Source: Bacillota bacterium (GTDB taxonomy: Bacteria; Bacillota; Clostridia; Peptostreptococcales; Anaerovoracaceae). Taken from it: a stretch of DNA of 41,442 bases. Below, one piece after another: positions 15,451 through 23,057 of the stretch. A model generated the notes under the pieces. The model was not told the DNA's origin. It saw only the letters and a program-made list of their open reading frames with translations, and made no database searches. A program made the translations under genes and the position numbers. Each line of letters begins with the position of its first letter. Within the stretch, counting starts at the first letter, position 1. The stretch covers positions 1 to 41,442 of the forward strand of contig JAFRZB010000030.1 in the NCBI GenBank assembly GCA_017442785.1, in the 5' to 3' direction.

Positions 15451-16426
15451 AACAGGTCTGATAATGATCGGGGGGCTGGTCTTCCTGATAGTTTCCGCTG
15501 TGCTTAACGTGTGCCTGGGAGCCTCGGGTCTGTCGCTCTCAGATATATGGAGGGCGCTCATATCCGGCCCCGGCACATCCGCTGCGTCCAGGATACTCTG
15601 GTACGCGAGACTTCCGCGCATACTGGCCTGCGTGCTGGCGGGCGCAGGTCTTGCGGTGTCCGGAGCGGTGATACAGAAGGTCCTGGCCAACAGCCTTGCA
15701 TCTCCGGGCATCATAGGCGTCAACGCCGGAGCCGGTCTTGCGGTATCCGCGTGCTGCGCCTTCGGGATATATTCCGCATGGGCGATAGCGGGCGCATCGT
15801 TTGCAGGCGCAATGCTGGCTACTTTCCTGGTAGTAACCGTGGGAAGAAGGACTCACGCTTCCAGGACCACGGTAGTCCTGGGCGGGGTTGCAGTTACCGC
15901 ATGCCTTAACGCCATCACCGAGACCATAGTTACCATGGTGCCGGACGCCGCGCTCGCAAGCATAGACTTCCGCGTGGGAGGCTTCTCCTCGGTCAACCAG
16001 GGCAGGCTGATACCCGCCGGCATACTGATAATCGCCGGAATTCTGGTCGTCTGCACCCTGACCAACGAGCTGGACGTGCTCTCTTTGGGCGATGATACTG
16101 CGCGGTCCCTGGGGCTTAATGTCTCCGCTGTAAGGAACGGAATGCTGACCCTTGCTGCTCTGCTTGCCGGCGCAAGCGTGAGCTTTGCCGGTATACTCGG
16201 ATTCGTCGGCCTGATAGTTCCGCACATAGCAAGGAAGATAATAGGCAGCGACAGCGGAAAGCTGATACCTTTCTGCGCCCTGGCAGGCGCGGGCTTCGTG
16301 TCGCTGTGCGACCTTCTGGCGCGCATGCTGTTTGCGCCGTTCGAGCTTTCCACGGGTATAATACTCAGCTTCCTGGGCGGCCCGTTCTTCATCTGGCTCC
16401 TGCGCAGGAGAAAGGAGGATAACTGA
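15416..16426 (+). CDS. Second BtuC/FecCD-type importer permease
   Basis: A 336-residue polytopic permease. Family marks: RLPRILACVLAGAGLAVSGAVIQ, NSLASPGIIGVNAGAG, and near the C-terminus SFAGILGFVGLIVPHIARK, followed by DLLARMLFAPFELSTGI. The start at 15416 overlaps the binding-protein gene by 35 bases and gives a basic N-terminus (KNSKRSSTENR) before the first helix. ATG 15464 would be an alternative with a very short N-terminus. It works with the lipoprotein upstream and the ATPase downstream, whose ATG overlaps its stop by one base. Compared with the minus-strand permease the sequence is clearly divergent, so this is not a recent duplication. Confidence 0.92.
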   Translation: MKNSKRSSTENRTGLIMIGGLVFLIVSAVLNVCLGASGLSLSDIWRALISGPGTSAASRILWYARLPRILACVLAGAGLAVSGAVIQKVLANSLASPGIIGVNAGAGLAVSACCAFGIYSAWAIAGASFAGAMLATFLVVTVGRRTHASRTTVVLGGVAVTACLNAITETIVTMVPDAALASIDFRVGGFSSVNQGRLIPAGILIIAGILVVCTLTNELDVLSLGDDTARSLGLNVSAVRNGMLTLAALLAGASVSFAGILGFVGLIVPHIARKIIGSDSGKLIPFCALAGAGFVSLCDLLARMLFAPFELSTGIILSFLGGPFFIWLLRRRKEDN

Positions 16427-17184
16427 TGGTAGATATCAGAGACCTTCATGTATCCTACGAGGGCGAGGAGGTGCTCCACGGAATAGACGCGCACTTCCCG
16501 AAGGGAAAGATCTCCGTGGTTATAGGCCCGAACGGAAGCGGAAAGAGCACTACGATAAAGGCGATGATGCGCCTTATTGAGTCTGACAGCGGCAGCGTGG
16601 AGATAGGCGGGGAGCCTGTAAGCGGGCTTTCCCAGACTGAGCTTGCAAGGAGGATGGCCTACATACCTCAGGGCAGGAACATTCCGGATATTACCGTAAA
16701 CAGGATGGTTATGCACGGGCGCTTCCCGTATCTGAGCTACCCGAGAAGGTACAGGCCCGAAGACCGCGAGATGGTAGGCAAGGCGCTGGAATGGGTAGGG
16801 CTTATCGAGCTTTCGCACAAAAAGATGAGCCAGCTGTCCGGAGGGCAGAGGCAGAAGGTCTACCTTGCCATGGCCCTTGCTCAGGATACGGAAGTGATCC
16901 TCATGGACGAGCCGACGACCTATCTGGACATCAAGAACCAGTTCGAGCTTCTTGACAGGGCGAGGCTGCTTGCCGAAGAGGGCAAGACCATAATAATGAT
17001 ACTGCACGATCTCGAATCCGTGCTCCGCTACGCGGACCACGTGGTGCTGATGGACGCGGGCAAGCTTACCGCTTCCGGACCCGCGCGGGAAGTGCTTGGA
17101 TCCGAGGCTCTTAAGAAGGCCTTCGGCATAGAGCTCAGCTTCATTGAGACGGAAGACGGAGTGCACTGCTTCGTAAAAAGATAA
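16426..17184 (+). CDS. Second BtuD/FecE-type importer ATPase
   Basis: A 252-residue cytosolic ATPase of normal family length, without the C-terminal extension found on its minus-strand counterpart. Walker A is GPNGSGKS (34-41), the Q-loop region is AYIPQGRN, signature LSGGQ (137-141), Walker B VILMDE (157-162), D-loop TYLD, H-loop ILHDLE. It completes a BtuF-C-D type set under the + strand riboswitch. The gene starts at the permease stop (TGATG) and is the last of its operon; the next promoter begins 13 bases after its stop. Confidence 0.93.
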   Translation: MVDIRDLHVSYEGEEVLHGIDAHFPKGKISVVIGPNGSGKSTTIKAMMRLIESDSGSVEIGGEPVSGLSQTELARRMAYIPQGRNIPDITVNRMVMHGRFPYLSYPRRYRPEDREMVGKALEWVGLIELSHKKMSQLSGGQRQKVYLAMALAQDTEVILMDEPTTYLDIKNQFELLDRARLLAEEGKTIIMILHDLESVLRYADHVVLMDAGKLTASGPAREVLGSEALKKAFGIELSFIETEDGVHCFVKR

Positions 17185-17197
17185 TGCCGCAACGCTG

Positions 17198-17226
17198 TTG
17201 ACAGCGCTGCGTGATGAAACTATAAT
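17198..17226 (+). promoter_or_regulatory. Consensus sigma-A promoter of the cbiD operon
   Basis: TTGACA (17198-17203), a 17-base spacer and TATAAT (17221-17226) are a perfect match to the housekeeping consensus. The expected transcript start is near 17233, just before the aptamer. Such a strong promoter makes the downstream riboswitch the likely main control point. Confidence 0.9.
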
Positions 17227-17232
17227 CTAATC

Positions 17233-17335
17233 GAAAATCTGACGGGAAAGTAGGGTGAAATTCCCTCGCAAGTGCGTTGCCGTGAAAGTCGGGTGCCGGG
17301 TATGTGGTCTCCTTGCGGACACCGAGGAGACAAAA
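17233..17335 (+). promoter_or_regulatory. Short class-II-like cobalamin riboswitch upstream of cbiD
   Basis: The core GGGAAAGTAGGGTGAAATTCCC, split here as GGGAAAGTA and GGGTGAAATTCCC, is followed by a GC-AAGT-GC turn, TTGCCGTGAAAG, and a hairpin GTCTCCT (17307-17313) / AGGAGAC (17325-17331) with loop TGCGGACACCG that could be the P13 kissing partner. The long P6 extension and CAGGAGACCTGCC-type closing helix of the two class-I riboswitches are absent. The compact layout resembles class-II cobalamin riboswitches. Ligand form is not predictable by eye. Confidence 0.75.
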
Positions 17336-17354
17336 GCGTTTTTTGACGTGCACA

Positions 17355-17384
17355 GCTCCGGCAGACAAATGCCGGAGTTTTTTA
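17355..17384 (+). terminator. Terminator that also overlaps the cbiD ribosome site
   Basis: A 7-bp stem CTCCGGC (17355-17361) / GCCGGAG (17371-17377) is followed by TTTTTTAT and then the cbiD ATG at 17386. The GGAG at the end of the 3' arm is the only Shine-Dalgarno candidate, 8 bases before the ATG. Forming the hairpin would therefore both end transcription and hide the ribosome site. Confidence 0.85.
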
Positions 17385-17385
17385 T

Positions 17386-18597
17386 ATGGAACTTACAAGA
17401 TATGTAAACGGAAAAGTAATGAGGTGCGGCTACACCACCGGGTCATGCGCCGCAGGCGCCTCCAAAGCCGCGGCCATGATGCTGCTCGGCGGAAAGCCCG
17501 TCGAAAAGGTGGATCTTATGACCCCCGCCGGAGAGCTGCTGCATCTGGATATCCTTGACATAGGGGACGGTTCTCTGTGTCAAGACGGAAGGCCGATGTT
17601 TCCGCAGCTTAAGGCCGGGGAAAAAGCCGTAAGCTGCGCGGTGCGCAAGGATTCCGGGGACGACCCGGACGTGACCAACGGCATGCCGGTGTATGCCTGC
17701 GTCAGCCGCTGCGGTGAGGATGAGCTTTCCAAGGCAGAGCCCGGAAGCAAGGTCGTTATAGATGGAGGCTTCGGAGTGGGGCGGGTGACAAAGCCCGGGC
17801 TGGACCAGCCCGTGGGGAACGCCGCCATCAATTCCACGCCCCGCCGCATGATAAAAGAGAGCCTGTCGGAGGTCTGCAGGCAGTACGGATACGACGGCGG
17901 CCTTAAGGTGATCATCAGCCTTCCTGAAGGGGAGAGGCTGGCGAACAGGACCTTCAACCCACGCATAGGCATAGTCGGAGGGATCTCCGTGATAGGCACC
18001 ACCGGAATAGTGGAGCCCATGAGCAACCAGGCTCTGGTGGATACCACAAGGGTCGAGATAAGGCAGCTTGCCGCAAAGGGGAAGAAGGACATCTTCCTTG
18101 TGCCCGGGAACTACGGAAGGGACTTTGCAAGGGACAGCCTCGGCCTGGATGTGAGCGAGTGCATCAGCGTATCCAACTTCATAGGGGACGCGATAAAGTC
18201 CTCGGTGGAGCTGGGCTTTAAGAGGATACTGCTGGTGGGGCACATAGGAAAGCTCGTAAAGCTCGGGATAGGGCAGACCTTTACTCATTCCTCCGGAGGA
18301 GACGGGCGCATGGAGACACTTGTTGCCTGCGCTCTGGAGGCGGGCGCGGATACTGAGACTCTTAAGAAGGTGCTCTCCTGCGCCACTACGGACGCGGCGC
18401 TTGACGTGCTGAAGCCCGCGGGACTTATGGATGAAACGCTCAGGATACTCGGGCAGCGCATAGAGGCTACTTTGCTGCGCAAGGTCCCTGACGACGTTCA
18501 GATAGAATACATTTGCTTTACCAACCGCGCGGACCTGGGCGGCGTGCTCTGCCAAAGCGCCGGCGCGGCCGGATTATCCGAAAACTGGAGGTTGTAA
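17386..18597 (+). CDS. cbiD: Cobalt-precorrin-5B C1-methyltransferase
   Basis: Cytosolic SAM-dependent enzyme that methylates C1 of cobalt-precorrin-5B in the anaerobic pathway. Length of 403 residues is somewhat above the common 365-380. Family marks: RCGYTTGSCAAGASKAAAMML at the N-terminus, GFGVGRVTKPGL, GNAAINSTPRRMI, VGGISVIGTTGIVEPMS, and the VPGNYGRDF segment. Its presence, with cbiG and cbiK, marks the oxygen-independent route. It is the first gene behind the class-II-like riboswitch and ends in a TAATG overlap with cbiF. Confidence 0.97.
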   Translation: MELTRYVNGKVMRCGYTTGSCAAGASKAAAMMLLGGKPVEKVDLMTPAGELLHLDILDIGDGSLCQDGRPMFPQLKAGEKAVSCAVRKDSGDDPDVTNGMPVYACVSRCGEDELSKAEPGSKVVIDGGFGVGRVTKPGLDQPVGNAAINSTPRRMIKESLSEVCRQYGYDGGLKVIISLPEGERLANRTFNPRIGIVGGISVIGTTGIVEPMSNQALVDTTRVEIRQLAAKGKKDIFLVPGNYGRDFARDSLGLDVSECISVSNFIGDAIKSSVELGFKRILLVGHIGKLVKLGIGQTFTHSSGGDGRMETLVACALEAGADTETLKKVLSCATTDAALDVLKPAGLMDETLRILGQRIEATLLRKVPDDVQIEYICFTNRADLGGVLCQSAGAAGLSENWRL

Positions 18598-19352
18598 TGG
18601 TACATTTTGTAGGTGCAGGCAGCGGCGCTGCCGATCTTATCACATTAAGGGGAAAGAAGCTTCTGGAGGAGGCTGACGTGATAATCTACGCGGGCTCCCT
18701 TGTTAACCCCGAGCTGCTCAAGTACGCGCGGAAGGACTGCGAGATCTTCGACAGTGCGTACATGACCCTCGACGAGGTGATAGCTGAGATAGAAAAGGCG
18801 GAAAAGGCCGGAAAGACCACTGTAAGGCTGCACACCGGAGACCCCTGCGTCTACGGCGCCATAAGGGAACAGATGGACAGGCTGGCCCCCATGGGCATAG
18901 AGTACGACGTATGCCCCGGAGTATCCAGCTTCTGCGGAGCTGCCGCCGCCCTTAAGGCGGAGTACACTCTCCCCAACGTCTCCCAGTCCGTCATAATCAC
19001 CCGCATGGCCGGGCGTACACCTGTGCTCGAAAAGGAGAGCATCAGGAGCTTTGCAGCTCACCACGCCACCATGGTGGTATTCCTCTCCACGGGGCTTTTA
19101 AAGGAGCTCTCCGCGGAGCTTATAGCGGGCGGCTACAGCGCTGACACCCCTGCGGCCATTGTCTACAAGGCTACATGGCCGGATGAGAAGACCTTCCGCT
19201 GCACCGTGGGAACTCTCGCTCAGACTGCCGCTGAAAACAACATAACAAAGACCGCTCTCATGGTGATAGGCGACTGCCTGGGAAGCGAGTACGAGCTCTC
19301 AAGGCTCTACGCTCCGGATTTCTCCACGGAGTTCAGAAAGGCAAGCAAGTGA
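18597..19352 (+). CDS. cbiF: Cobalt-precorrin-4 C11-methyltransferase
   Basis: SAM-dependent methyltransferase of the tetrapyrrole methylase fold, 251 residues. It begins VHFVGAGSGAADLITLRGKKLLEEADVIIYAGSLVNPELL, the characteristic CbiF/CobM opening, and continues HTGDPCVYGAIREQMD and PGVSSFCGAAAALKAEYTLP, followed by ITRMAGRTPV. ATG 18597 is chosen because it overlaps the cbiD stop and GGAGGT lies just upstream. The frame is open further upstream, but that part lacks family similarity. It acts on cobalt-precorrin-4 before CbiG opens the lactone. Confidence 0.96.
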   Translation: MVHFVGAGSGAADLITLRGKKLLEEADVIIYAGSLVNPELLKYARKDCEIFDSAYMTLDEVIAEIEKAEKAGKTTVRLHTGDPCVYGAIREQMDRLAPMGIEYDVCPGVSSFCGAAAALKAEYTLPNVSQSVIITRMAGRTPVLEKESIRSFAAHHATMVVFLSTGLLKELSAELIAGGYSADTPAAIVYKATWPDEKTFRCTVGTLAQTAAENNITKTALMVIGDCLGSEYELSRLYAPDFSTEFRKASK

Positions 19353-20368
19353 TGCTTATCAAGGCGATAGCATTCTCAGACAACGGAATGAGGCTCGGTG
19401 AAAGGCTTAAGGCCGCGCTTTCGGAAGGATCCGGGGCGGCAGAGTTTTCGCTTGATCGCTGCGCTTCGGGAGGGCTTGCGGGCTGGACGGAGGGCGCCTG
19501 GAACAGCGCGGACGCACTGCTGTTCATAGGGTCCTGCGGCATTGCCGTGCGGGCCATAGCGCCTCACGTAAAGAAGAAGACCGAAGACCCCGCGGTAGTC
19601 GTTATGGACGAGCTCGGCACCTACTCAATACCGGTGCTCTCCGGGCATCTCGGCGGCGCCAACGAGCTTGCGGTAAGGATAGCAAGGGCGGCGGGTGCCA
19701 TACCGGTAGTCACCACGGCTACGGACATAAACGGACTTTTTGCCGCGGACGACTGGGCAAGGAGCCAGGGCCTTGCGGTAGCAAACCCGGAGAAGATCAA
19801 GTGGGTCTCCTCCAGGCTCCTGGCGGGTGAAAAGCTGAAGGTAAAGAGCCTCTACGACATAAAGGGAGACATGCCGGACTGCCTGGAGTACGCGGACACG
19901 GGATACGACATACTGGTGTCTCACAGATCCCGAGGGAGCGCGGATGCCTTAAGGCTGGTCCCTAGGATAGTGACTCTCGGCGTGGGCTGTCACAGGAACA
20001 TAGAACTGGACGCCCTTGAGGAGGCCTTCGACGCCGTGCTGGCCAAGAGCGGAGTCCACAGGACGGCGGTGTTCCAGGCGGCGAGCCTGGATCTTAAGAA
20101 GGACGAGCCCGCCCTGGTGGAGTTCTGCAAAAGGCACGGCTTCCCCTTCCTTACATATACGGCAGGGGAGCTTACGGCTGTCCCGGGCGAGTATTCCGGG
20201 TCCGATTTCGTAAAGCGAATAACAGGTGTGGACAACGTCTGCGAGAGGGCGGCGGTGCTGGCCTCGGGCGGACGTCTCATAAACAAGAAGGAAGCCGGAA
20301 ACGGCATAACCATGGCTCTTGCCATTAAGGAGCCGTCGCTGCAGTGGAAAGGAGCAGTAAATGGGTAA
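19349..20368 (+). CDS. cbiG: Cobalt-precorrin-5A hydrolase
   Basis: Opens the delta-lactone of cobalt-precorrin-5A and releases acetaldehyde, a step specific to the anaerobic pathway. The 339-residue protein shows the N-terminal domain (FIGSCGIAVRAIAPHVKKKTEDPAVVVMDELG and VLSGHLGGANELA), a middle linker, and the C-terminal domain starting VTLGVGCHRNIELDALEEAF and ending MALAIKEPS. Length and domain order are normal. It overlaps cbiF by 4 bases and cbiH by 8. Confidence 0.96.
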   Translation: MMLIKAIAFSDNGMRLGERLKAALSEGSGAAEFSLDRCASGGLAGWTEGAWNSADALLFIGSCGIAVRAIAPHVKKKTEDPAVVVMDELGTYSIPVLSGHLGGANELAVRIARAAGAIPVVTTATDINGLFAADDWARSQGLAVANPEKIKWVSSRLLAGEKLKVKSLYDIKGDMPDCLEYADTGYDILVSHRSRGSADALRLVPRIVTLGVGCHRNIELDALEEAFDAVLAKSGVHRTAVFQAASLDLKKDEPALVEFCKRHGFPFLTYTAGELTAVPGEYSGSDFVKRITGVDNVCERAAVLASGGRLINKKEAGNGITMALAIKEPSLQWKGAVNG

Positions 20369-21092
20369 GCTTACAGTAGTAGGGATAGGCCCCGGAAAGT
20401 TCTCCGGGATGACCTTTGACGCCGACGCAGCCATAAAGGAGGCAGACGTCATAGTAGGGTATAAGAAGTACGTGGAGCTGGTGATGCCAAGCTATCCGGA
20501 CAAGGAGTTCTTCGACAACGGCATGCGCCAGGAGGCGGACCGCTGCCGCGAGGCTCTGAAGATGGCTTCCGACGGAAAGAACGTGGCGCTGGTGTGCTCC
20601 GGCGACAGCTGCGTCTACGGCATGGCGGGGCTTGTCTATGAGCTTGCTCCGGATTACGATAACGTTGAGGTTTCAGCCATTCCGGGCGTTACGGCGGCTC
20701 TTTCCGGAAGCGCGGTGCTGGGAGCGGCTCTGGGACACGATTTTGCGGTTATAAGCCTCTCGGACCTTCTTACTCCGTGGGAGCTTATAGAGAAGAGGCT
20801 CGACGCCTGCTCCTCCGCGGACATGTGCATAGCACTCTATAATCCGGGAAGCCACAAGCGCACGGACTATCTGCAGAAGGCCTGCGACATAATGCTAAGG
20901 CACAAGGCGCCCGAGACCGTCTGCGGCACCGTCAACAACATAGGAAGAGAGGGCGAGAAGGCAGCTGTGATGACCCTCGCCGAGCTCAGGGATACTGCAG
21001 TGGACATGTTCACTACTGTTTTCATAGGAAACAGCGCAACTAAGGTCATAGACGGAAAGATGATAACTCCCAGGGGGTACAGGATTGGCTGA
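20361..21092 (+). CDS. cbiH: Cobalt-factor III / precorrin-3B C17-methyltransferase
   Basis: SAM-dependent ring-contraction methyltransferase, 243 residues. It opens LTVVGIGPGKFSGMTFDADAAIKEADVIVGY and continues VALVCSGDSCVYGMAGLVYEL, IPGVTAALSGSAVLGAALGHDFAVISLSDLLTPW and CIALYNPGSHKR, which are hallmark CbiH/CobJ segments. Length is that of the stand-alone enzyme without the extra C-terminal nitrite-reductase-like domain found in some species. It overlaps cbiG at the start and the TTG start of cbiJ at the end. Confidence 0.96.
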   Translation: MGKLTVVGIGPGKFSGMTFDADAAIKEADVIVGYKKYVELVMPSYPDKEFFDNGMRQEADRCREALKMASDGKNVALVCSGDSCVYGMAGLVYELAPDYDNVEVSAIPGVTAALSGSAVLGAALGHDFAVISLSDLLTPWELIEKRLDACSSADMCIALYNPGSHKRTDYLQKACDIMLRHKAPETVCGTVNNIGREGEKAAVMTLAELRDTAVDMFTTVFIGNSATKVIDGKMITPRGYRIG

Positions 21093-21837
21093 CATAGTCA
21101 TTTTCGCGGGGACTACCGAAGGCAGAAAGCTCGGAGAGCTCTGCAGAGAGCTCGGCATAGATGCCCTTGCCTGCGTAGCTACCGAATACGGAGAGGCCCT
21201 GCTTGCCGCGGGCGGAAGCCTGAGGGTAAGGACAGGAAGGCTCTCCGAGGAAAGAATGGAGGAGCTCCTTGAGAAGGAAACGCCTAAGCTGGTGCTGGAC
21301 GCGACGCACCCTTACGCGGCCGAGGTGAGCGTATCCATTACCAGGGCCTGCGCCGCTAAAGGCGTAAGGCTGGCGAGGGTCTTAAGAGAGGCCGAGAACC
21401 ACGACGGCTGCATGGAGTTCGCAACTACTGAGGAGCTTGCGGAGTACCTGGACAAGGTGCCCGGAGTGGTGTTCTCATCTCTTGGGACCAAGGAGGTGCC
21501 GGCTCTTTCTAAGGTGAGCGGGGCAGCGGAGCGCATATGGCTGCGGATACTTCCCTCCATAGACGGGATAAAGACCTGCCTGGACGCGGGCTTTCCCGCA
21601 AAGCACATAATATGCATGCAGGGACCGTTCTCCGCGGAGCTCAATACCGCAATGTTTAAGGCAAGCGGCGCGGAGATGCTGCTTACCAAGGATACGGGCA
21701 TGGCCGGAGGCTTTCCGGAAAAGCTCGCCGCCGCAAAGCAGTGCGGCATGAAGGTCCTGGTGATAAGGCGTCCCAAGGACAGCGAGGGCGAGAGCCTTCA
21801 GAAGTGGATCGACAGGCTCAAAACAGGAGATTACTGA
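21085..21837 (+). CDS. cbiJ: Cobalt-precorrin-6A reductase
   Basis: NAD(P)H-dependent reduction of cobalt-precorrin-6A. The 250-residue protein starts ADIVIFAGTTEGRKLGELC, contains LVLDATHPYAAEVS and LLTKDTGMAGGFPEKLAAAKQCGMKVLVIRRP, all CobK/CbiJ marks. The start is taken as TTG 21085, 8 bases inside cbiH, because the conserved N-terminus begins immediately after it and AGGGGG lies about 8 bases upstream. No ATG in frame preserves that N-terminus. The gene is followed by an 18-base gap and cbiET. Confidence 0.94.
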   Translation: MADIVIFAGTTEGRKLGELCRELGIDALACVATEYGEALLAAGGSLRVRTGRLSEERMEELLEKETPKLVLDATHPYAAEVSVSITRACAAKGVRLARVLREAENHDGCMEFATTEELAEYLDKVPGVVFSSLGTKEVPALSKVSGAAERIWLRILPSIDGIKTCLDAGFPAKHIICMQGPFSAELNTAMFKASGAEMLLTKDTGMAGGFPEKLAAAKQCGMKVLVIRRPKDSEGESLQKWIDRLKTGDY

Positions 21838-21854
21838 TCCGCGGAGGACAGCAA

Positions 21855-23057
21855 ATGAAGAAGATATACATAATAGGCGCCGGTCTGGGCGCAGGAAGTC
21901 TTACGGCGGACGCTGCAGCGGCTCTTTCGGAGTGCGGCGCGGTGTTCGGGGCGGAGAGGCTTCTGGAGGAGTATTCTAAGCTCCTTAAGGGGAAGCGATG
22001 CTCAAATAGCTATGCTGCGGGCGAGGTCCTGGAGGACGTTCTGGCCGCTTGTGAGGACTGCTTCGGCGTGCTGGTATCAGGAGATCCGGGCTTTTACAGC
22101 GCGGCGCTGAAGCTGCTTGAAGCCTTCCGCGGAAGGGAAGGATACGAGCTTAAGGTGCTTCCCGGCATCTCGTCCCTTAACGCAATGTTCGCGGCGCTTG
22201 GGCTGCCCTGGCAGAACGCTGCTCTGTGCAGCCTTCACGGAAGGGACGCCAACGCGGCGGAGATGGTAAGAAGGAACAAACTGACGTTCTTCCTTACGGG
22301 AAAGAACACGTCGCTGCTCTCGGAAAAGCTCGTCTGTGCGGGGTTCGGAGGGCTTAAGCTCTACGTGGGTCAGGACCTGGGAAGCACGGAGCAGAAGGTC
22401 ATAAGCTGCACGGCAGAGGAGCTCGCAGGGATGGATCTCTCGTCTCTTACCGTTGTGGTTGCCGAGAATCCCGACGCTGACGACAGGGTGAGGACGGGCA
22501 TACCGGACGGGCTCTTTACGAGGGGCGACGTCCCCATGACCAAGTCCGAGATAAGGGCGGTCATAATGAGCAAGCTCGCGATAAGACCCGGATACGTCTG
22601 CGCGGACATAGGCGCGGGAACGGGATCCTGCACCGTGGAGATGGCTCTTGCGGCATGGAAGGGCAGGGTCTACGCGGTGGATCCGGAGCCGGAAGCCGTA
22701 AGGCTCATAAACGAGAACTGCAGGAACTTCCACATAGGAAACGTCGAGGCCGTGCAGGGGCTGGCACCGGACGACATTAAGGACTGGCCCGCTCTTGACG
22801 CTGTCTTCGTGGGCGGCTCCAAGGGCAACATGAAGGAGATATTCGACGTGGTCCTGGCTAAGAACCCCAGGGCACGCATAGTTACCAGCGCCATAGTGCT
22901 GCAGACCGTGGGAGACGCGCTATTGGCCTTCGAGGCTCACGGAATAGTCCCGGAGGTGGTACAGATCTCTGCGGCGGCGTCAAAGCGCGTTGCGGGCAAG
23001 GACATGATGATGGCCAGGAACCCGATATTCATTATAAGCGGAGGCGGAGAAGACTGA
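21855..23057 (+). CDS. cbiET: Fused cobalt-precorrin-7 C5-/C15-methyltransferase (decarboxylating)
   Basis: A 400-residue fusion. Residues 1 to about 205 are the CbiE methyltransferase domain (IIGAGLGAGSLTADAAAAL, VSGDPGFYSAALKLLEAF, VLPGISSLNAMFAALGLPW). The rest is CbiT, beginning near PMTKSEIRAVIMSKL with the SAM site VCADIGAGTGSCTVEMALA and later DAVFVGGSKGNMKEI. Together they methylate C5 and C15 and decarboxylate the C12 acetate. The frame is open upstream of ATG 21855, but GGAGG and the conserved N-terminus fix that start. Its last base is the first base of cbiA. Confidence 0.96.
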   Translation: MKKIYIIGAGLGAGSLTADAAAALSECGAVFGAERLLEEYSKLLKGKRCSNSYAAGEVLEDVLAACEDCFGVLVSGDPGFYSAALKLLEAFRGREGYELKVLPGISSLNAMFAALGLPWQNAALCSLHGRDANAAEMVRRNKLTFFLTGKNTSLLSEKLVCAGFGGLKLYVGQDLGSTEQKVISCTAEELAGMDLSSLTVVVAENPDADDRVRTGIPDGLFTRGDVPMTKSEIRAVIMSKLAIRPGYVCADIGAGTGSCTVEMALAAWKGRVYAVDPEPEAVRLINENCRNFHIGNVEAVQGLAPDDIKDWPALDAVFVGGSKGNMKEIFDVVLAKNPRARIVTSAIVLQTVGDALLAFEAHGIVPEVVQISAAASKRVAGKDMMMARNPIFIISGGGED

